From: Desulfonema limicola
GTDB taxonomy: Bacteria; Desulfobacterota; Desulfobacteria; Desulfobacterales; Desulfosalsimonadaceae
Length of the DNA stretch: 10,513 nt
Assembly (NCBI GenBank): GCA_020722245.1
Contig: DYLE01000069.1
Location: 1-10,513 of the forward strand
Reading direction: 5' to 3'
The notes beneath the pieces are model-generated. The model was not told where the DNA came from and did not search any database. It saw only the letters and a list, made by a program, of their open reading frames with translations. The translations under genes and the position numbers were made by a program. Positions 6,647 through 10,513 of this stretch are shown piece after piece (position 1 is the stretch's first letter; each line of letters begins with the position of its first letter).

Positions 6647-8308
6647 ATGGAAACCGGCGAAGAGATTAAATCCGCAAAAATCGTTCTTCAAGCCTGTTTG
6701 AAGGCACGCAAAACCCTTCGCATGTATCCTTCAAACAATCCGATCTATATCAATACCCTTGAGGATACCTTTGAGAAATTTAAGCTTTTCTTTGCTTTAA
6801 AAGACAAGCTGATTTTCAGGATCCGGCTCTATGATATCTATTACGAGGATGAACGAATTTACCATAATGAGGTCCAGAAGGATGAGAACCTGGCCTTTTT
6901 TTTGTATAAAGACGGGCTGCGGGAGCTGACCTTTTCAAAGCGCATGCCTTTTGAAGAAATGACGGCCTTTTTGAAGATTATCTCCCAGGATTTTGAAAAC
7001 GTGGTTTTAGATGATGATACCGTGACCCTTTTCTGGGAAAGCGATTTTCGTTACATCCGGTATGTCGTGGAGGACACCTTTCTCGCCGATGAGGATTATG
7101 AAAGCGAGGCCGTCTCCCAGGCTACCCGGGTAAAAAACAGTCCGGATCAGGTTAAAGCCCTTGCGCATCATGCCGTGTCCATTCAGGAGCCGCACCAAAA
7201 GGTCAACCCCCCCGCGATCCAGGCCGGCGACCGGGAGATGATGGAGCATGAACTTGAAGCCGACGCCGGGGATAAAATCGCAAAGCTGATGGACATCATT
7301 TTTGAGGTATTCGCGGACTCGAAAACCCAATCGGAGGTTGCGGAGTCCTGCGGTTTTTTGAGTCAGGCCATCGAGTATGCCATTCGAAACAGAACCATCG
7401 GCGTGGTGGTGGGGGCTTTAGAAAGGCTCAAGCAGATCGCCTCCATCGATAAGGTGTCCAATGCGATAAAGGAAAACATCGAAAAAATTTTTGCGTTTGT
7501 CGGAAGCGAGCCGACTATTTATCTCTTGGGCGAATACCTAGACACCGGGGATAAGACCGATTCCGCCTCGGTGAAAAAATTGATCCCCTATTTTGATAAA
7601 AATTCCATTCAACCGTTTATGAATTTATTGTCCATGCTGGGGACCATTCATGCCCGAAAGGTGGTGCTTGAGGTCCTTGAAAAACTCTGTCCTCTGGATT
7701 TTTTGACCGTTGTGCAGGGACTGGACAGCCCGGAATGGTATGTCGTGCGCAATATCATCTATGTGCTTCGCTCCGTGGGGGACACCCGGGCCGTGGATTA
7801 TCTGTTGAAAAAGATCGACCATCCGGATGAGCGGGTCAGGCTGGAGATCATTCGGGCGCTGGGGGAGATGGGAGGGCCCCGGGCCCTGCCGGTGTTGGCA
7901 GCGTATCTGAGCGATAATACCCCGATTCAGTTGAGGCTGGCCGCTGTCCGGGCGCTGGGCGGCCTGGGTTCTGAAGAGGCCCGTAACCTGTTGATGGCCA
8001 AAATCTCCGAAAAGTCCTTTGCCGACAAGGAATTTAATGAAAAAAAACTGTATTTCCAAACCCTTTCCCGATGGAAGGATAAGGCGGTGGTGGATCAGCT
8101 GATCGAAATGCTGATGAAAAAACGCCTGTTCCCCGACGCCCGGGCCGACGAAAAAAGGGCCTGCGCGGCTTACTGCCTCGGGTTGATCGGTGCGGCGGAG
8201 GCGTTGCCGTATTTACAAAAATGCATGAATGCCCGGAGCAGGGTATTGAGGGAATTTTCCCACGCAGCGATTGAGGGGATAGAACATGAGGCTCAAAAAC
8301 GGGTTTGA
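6647..8308 (+). CDS. HEAT-repeat protein, partner of HD-GYP protein
   Basis: This 553-residue protein is predicted cytoplasmic: no signal peptide or membrane segment is visible. Residues 1-145 form an alpha/beta region (YPSNNPIY, then FRIRLYDIYYEDERIY, then LYKDGLRELTF) that resembles the N-terminal region of the next gene's product. Residues 150-205 are polar and linker-like. From about 210 the protein is all-helical, and from about 350 to the C-terminus it shows HEAT/PBS-lyase-type repeats, clearest in HPDERVRLEIIRALGEMGG, TPIQLRLAAVRALGGLGSEE and EKRACAAYCLGLIGAAEALP. HEAT arrays act as protein-binding scaffolds; no enzymatic motif is seen. AGGCGGA lies about 4 bases before the ATG. The stop lies 23 bases inside the next gene, so the two are probably translationally coupled and may act together. 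The repeat call is firm; the biological role is unknown. Confidence 0.88.
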   Translation: METGEEIKSAKIVLQACLKARKTLRMYPSNNPIYINTLEDTFEKFKLFFALKDKLIFRIRLYDIYYEDERIYHNEVQKDENLAFFLYKDGLRELTFSKRMPFEEMTAFLKIISQDFENVVLDDDTVTLFWESDFRYIRYVVEDTFLADEDYESEAVSQATRVKNSPDQVKALAHHAVSIQEPHQKVNPPAIQAGDREMMEHELEADAGDKIAKLMDIIFEVFADSKTQSEVAESCGFLSQAIEYAIRNRTIGVVVGALERLKQIASIDKVSNAIKENIEKIFAFVGSEPTIYLLGEYLDTGDKTDSASVKKLIPYFDKNSIQPFMNLLSMLGTIHARKVVLEVLEKLCPLDFLTVVQGLDSPEWYVVRNIIYVLRSVGDTRAVDYLLKKIDHPDERVRLEIIRALGEMGGPRALPVLAAYLSDNTPIQLRLAAVRALGGLGSEEARNLLMAKISEKSFADKEFNEKKLYFQTLSRWKDKAVVDQLIEMLMKKRLFPDARADEKRACAAYCLGLIGAAEALPYLQKCMNARSRVLREFSHAAIEGIEHEAQKRV

Positions 8309-9686
8309 TTCGTCAAAACACGGAATCAGCCTGATCAACCAGCTGGCTGTGATTTTGAGGTCCTCTGAGGTCCATGAGGTCGAAAACCTCGCCGTGAGCA
8401 GGGCCATCAGCGGTTTTATTTCCCAGATCAGCGAGTATATTGCCATTGAAGGGGGGTTTGTCCTTGAGCTGAGGGGGGACTTCTTTTTTATCAACGAACT
8501 CAGGGTCCGCTATGTCTCCGAGGTGATGATTAATTTTGACTACCTGGTCCGGCTTTTCCGAAACCTGGGCATCGGCGGCGTGGTCATTCAACCCGGGGTT
8601 GGAGAAAACGATATCGTTACCCTGACCAAGGCCATCGTGAAAGCGCCGGTCGTCAATCCCTTTGAATTCATTGAACAGAAGATGGCCTATGTGGGCAGTA
8701 TCCGGGTTCACCGTCTGAAAAAAATACCTGAAAAGGACCTCCTCGATGCCCGGGAGATGGTGAAAAAATCGTATTTCAGGGCGGTTTCCTTTACCAAGGG
8801 GCTCATGGGGGGGATCCAGCGGAGGGAGAAGGTTTCACTTAAAAAAACCAAGCGGATGATTGTATCCCTTGTGGATCACATCATCTCCCAGGAGCAGATT
8901 TTGATCGGCATGACCTCCATTAAAACCTATGATGAATACACCTACCATCATTCCGTGAACGTCAGTATCCTTGCGATGGCGTTGGGCCAACGGCTGGGCC
9001 TGAGCAAGCGGCAGCTCATTGAACTGGGCATGGCTTCGCTTCTGCACGATATCGGAAAGCTGAAGGTCCCCAAAAAGATCCTCAATAAAACTGCCCAACT
9101 CACGGAAGAGGAATGGCGGGTCATGCGAAGACATCCGGTGTGTGGTGTCCGGATTTTGATGAAGATGAGGCAGTTGGATTTTATTCTTCTTCGTTCCCTT
9201 ATCGTTGCGTTTGAACATCATCTCTCCGATACCAAGTCCAGCTATCCAAAGGTAACAAAGGCCTTGAACCTGGATCTGTTCAGCCGGATCGTCAGCCTTG
9301 CGGACAGGTATGACGCCATGACCTCGGCCCGGGTCTACTCAAGAACCCCCATGACGCCGGACGCGGCGCTGAACCTGATGATCAAGCGGACCGTGAACCA
9401 TCTGGATCTGTTTTTGCTTCAAATTTTCATCAATATGATCGGCATCTACCCCGTCGGCACCCTTGCTGTCTTGGATTCCGGGGAGCTGGGTCTGGTATAT
9501 GAAAACAACCCCGGCATCGCGGACCGGCCGCGTGTTTTGATCATCGCAGACAGCAGCGGGAACCTGGTGGACGCGGTTCTGTTTGATTTGGCGGAGAAAA
9601 ATCCCGATGGGGGGTATAAGAAAACCATTGTCCGGACCTTAGATGCCCTGCAATGGCATATTAATATCGCCCAATACTTTCTGTAG
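8286..9686 (+). CDS. HD-GYP-like phosphohydrolase with altered GYP motif
   Basis: This 466-residue HD-superfamily protein is probably a cyclic-di-GMP phosphodiesterase or a derived signalling protein, predicted cytoplasmic. Residues 1-125 form a region like the N-terminus of the upstream HEAT protein (ELRGDFFFINELRVRY, then LVRLFRNLGIGGVVI). The HD domain spans about 200-400. Likely metal ligands are all present: H221/H222 in YHHS, HDIGK at 254-258, H283 in RRHP, H311/H312 in FEHH, and D340 in LADRYDAMTS. The signature HHExxDGxGYP is altered to HHLSDTKSSYP: the Glu is Leu, the DG is changed and GYP is SYP. A C-terminal region with VGTLAVLDSGELGLVYENNP follows, as in other proteins of this type. 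GAGGGGA lies about 6 bases before the ATG. The start is within the upstream gene. Whether it still hydrolyses c-di-GMP cannot be decided from sequence. Confidence 0.9.
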   Translation: MRLKNGFDSSKHGISLINQLAVILRSSEVHEVENLAVSRAISGFISQISEYIAIEGGFVLELRGDFFFINELRVRYVSEVMINFDYLVRLFRNLGIGGVVIQPGVGENDIVTLTKAIVKAPVVNPFEFIEQKMAYVGSIRVHRLKKIPEKDLLDAREMVKKSYFRAVSFTKGLMGGIQRREKVSLKKTKRMIVSLVDHIISQEQILIGMTSIKTYDEYTYHHSVNVSILAMALGQRLGLSKRQLIELGMASLLHDIGKLKVPKKILNKTAQLTEEEWRVMRRHPVCGVRILMKMRQLDFILLRSLIVAFEHHLSDTKSSYPKVTKALNLDLFSRIVSLADRYDAMTSARVYSRTPMTPDAALNLMIKRTVNHLDLFLLQIFINMIGIYPVGTLAVLDSGELGLVYENNPGIADRPRVLIIADSSGNLVDAVLFDLAEKNPDGGYKKTIVRTLDALQWHINIAQYFL

Positions 9687-9723
9687 CCGAAAATCCGTGC
9701 GCCTTGCCGGGTAGGGGTTTTTT

Positions 9724-9930
9724 TTGAATTCAAACCGCAGTCCTCACTCCCCCGCGAATCCTGGAACACGAGCGCGCTTTAAGTTTGATGGAATTGTAAA
9801 AAGCTATCTTTCACTACAGCAACGAACAGCGTTTTATCCTTCATCCCGTCTGGCGCTGAAGATAAAGGCGTTATCGGCCCGGTTGACCGCCGTCGAGGAC
9901 GCCGGATATCAAAACAGGTTAAAGGGATGA
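9724..9930 (+). CDS. Small hypothetical ORF
   Basis: A 68-codon frame has a TTG start (9724) preceded by AGGGG with a six-T spacer. It follows the HD-GYP stop by 37 bases. The peptide is basic and helical-looking towards its end (LALKIKALSARLTAVEDA) and has no motif, signal or membrane segment that I recognise. The first 20 residues are Pro/Ser/Arg-rich and look non-coding. It may be a genuine third gene of the operon or a chance frame. I do not assign a function. Confidence 0.25.
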   Translation: MNSNRSPHSPANPGTRARFKFDGIVKSYLSLQQRTAFYPSSRLALKIKALSARLTAVEDAGYQNRLKG

Positions 9931-10411
9931 TGGATAAAATGTTGTTGAACTAAACCGGCCCGTCAATGGCGCGGTCGGCATTTACCGTATGGAGATTCGG
10001 GGTCGGCTGCGGTTGGCAAGCGTAATCAATCGGTTGATTGGTGGATAATCATTTAAATCGGCACGGATTTTATTTACCAAAGCCACCTTTGATACCCATG
10101 AAAAATCATTCCCGTTTTCTTTCCGGTCAGTAAGGATAAACCCGTCCGCCTACGCCTTGCGCATTGCATGTAACGGATCTTCCAAATTTTTTTAAGCAAA
10201 GATTGTATTACCCATTTGAATTTAAATGGATTTACGTTCTGATGTCAATTTTTTCCTCGTGGCTACGTGGACCTTTCTTGCCGGTAAAACTGAAGGCAGC
10301 TTGATGTCGGCGGCGTCAAGCAGTTTCTTGCTTAATGTTAATGCAATATGATTATGTCACCCTTTAAAAATTTAAATAAATGGGGCGTCTTCTCCTTCAA
10401 GGAGGTGCTCA
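9931..10411. other. Non-genic or degraded stretch before the IS element
   Basis: No intact gene is visible in these 480 bases. Two overlapping coding-like frames on opposite strands exist. A minus-strand frame, 10215-9982, is broken by an internal TAA and TAG and includes DGFILTDRKENGNDFSWVSK. A plus-strand frame from 9938 to a TAA at 10046 includes PVNGAVGIYRMEIRGRLRL. At most one can be real, and neither is recognised. Small palindromes are AATCAA-TCGG-TTGATT (10024-10039), CCATTT-GAATTT-AAATGG (10212-10229) and AAGCA-GTTTCT-TGCTT (10318-10333). The right part probably includes the left end of the IS element that starts at 10412, but I cannot place its terminal repeat. Confidence 0.35.
10391..10407 (+). 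promoter_or_regulatory. Hairpin that could mask the transposase ribosome binding site
   Basis: CTCC (10392-10395) and GGAG (10401-10404) can pair across TTCAA, placing the Shine-Dalgarno core in a stem. Four G-C-rich pairs make it weak to moderate in stability. The pairing is seen; a role in restraining transposase translation is inference. Confidence 0.3.
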
Positions 10412-10513
10412 ATGCAACAGGCGGCGGCATTAACCATGAAAGAAGTGAGTCGGTATTCGATTATCTGTTCTTTGCTTGAAAACAAAATGACAAACAAACA
10501 AGCAGCCGCGAAC
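10412..10513 (+). CDS. ISNCY-like transposase, N-terminal fragment
   Basis: Only the first 34 codons lie in the window; the gene runs off the right edge. The peptide begins MQQAAALTMKEVSRYSIICS and continues LLENKMTNKQAAAN. This is the typical opening of ISNCY-type transposases: a short 'MKExxRYxxI' start, then a helix-turn-helix beginning 'TxKQAA'. A near-perfect Shine-Dalgarno, AAGGAGGT (10399-10406), lies 5 bases before the ATG. A second ATG at 10436 (MKEVSRY) matches the usual family start more closely but has no ribosome binding site of its own. The family call rests on few residues. Confidence 0.6.
   Translation, partial: MQQAAALTMKEVSRYSIICSLLENKMTNKQAAAN

Noticed and set aside
9687..9725. 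T8 run after the HD-GYP stop as an intrinsic terminator
   Set aside because: I could not find a stable GC-rich stem immediately before the T run; only very short pairings such as CCT/AGG.
1..10513. CRISPR array, tRNA, rRNA or integrase attachment site
   Set aside because: No regularly spaced direct repeats, no cloverleaf or rRNA-like sequence, and no integrase gene were seen by eye on either strand.

Overview
The window reads as a chromosomal segment of a Gram-negative bacterium, most likely a sulfate-reducing or related Desulfobacterota (deltaproteobacterial) lineage. This rests on the style of the HEAT/HD-GYP protein pair, the YkgJ-type and transglycosylase remnants, the mixed GC composition and the mobile-element debris. 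It is an inference from protein character, since no rRNA or tRNA is present.

Layout. Minus strand, 113-1545: an aroE-aroK operon (shikimate dehydrogenase, then shikimate kinase, 4-base overlap) closed by a clear intrinsic terminator. Next, at 1760-1852, is a short possible IS91-type transposase remnant. Minus strand, 1869-4954: an MFS transporter lies directly downstream of a dynamin-family GTPase, 20-23 bases apart. The leader of this two-gene unit (about 5051-5150) holds a well-formed fluoride (crcB) riboswitch aptamer whose pseudoknot strand overlaps an intrinsic terminator. This is the main discovery: a fluoride-responsive ON switch in front of genes that are neither crcB/fluc nor clcF.

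Between 5412 and 6512 (minus strand) are two decayed genes. One is a YkgJ-like cysteine-cluster protein that has lost its cysteine clusters. The other is a periplasmic-type lytic transglycosylase interrupted by an in-frame TAG and several frameshifts. From a good sigma70-like promoter at 6525-6553 runs a plus-strand operon (6647-9686) of two proteins, with a 23-base overlap: a HEAT-repeat protein and an HD-GYP-like phosphohydrolase. Their N-terminal regions look related. The last 800 bases hold a weak 68-codon ORF, a degraded open frame, small palindromes, and, running off the right edge, the start of an ISNCY-like transposase with a strong ribosome binding site.

How the parts work together: aroE and aroK act in consecutive steps of the shikimate pathway. 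The GTPase and transporter are probably co-induced by fluoride. The HEAT and HD-GYP proteins are probably partners in a signalling module. The right end and the intervening decayed genes mark a region under relaxed selection and mobile-element activity.
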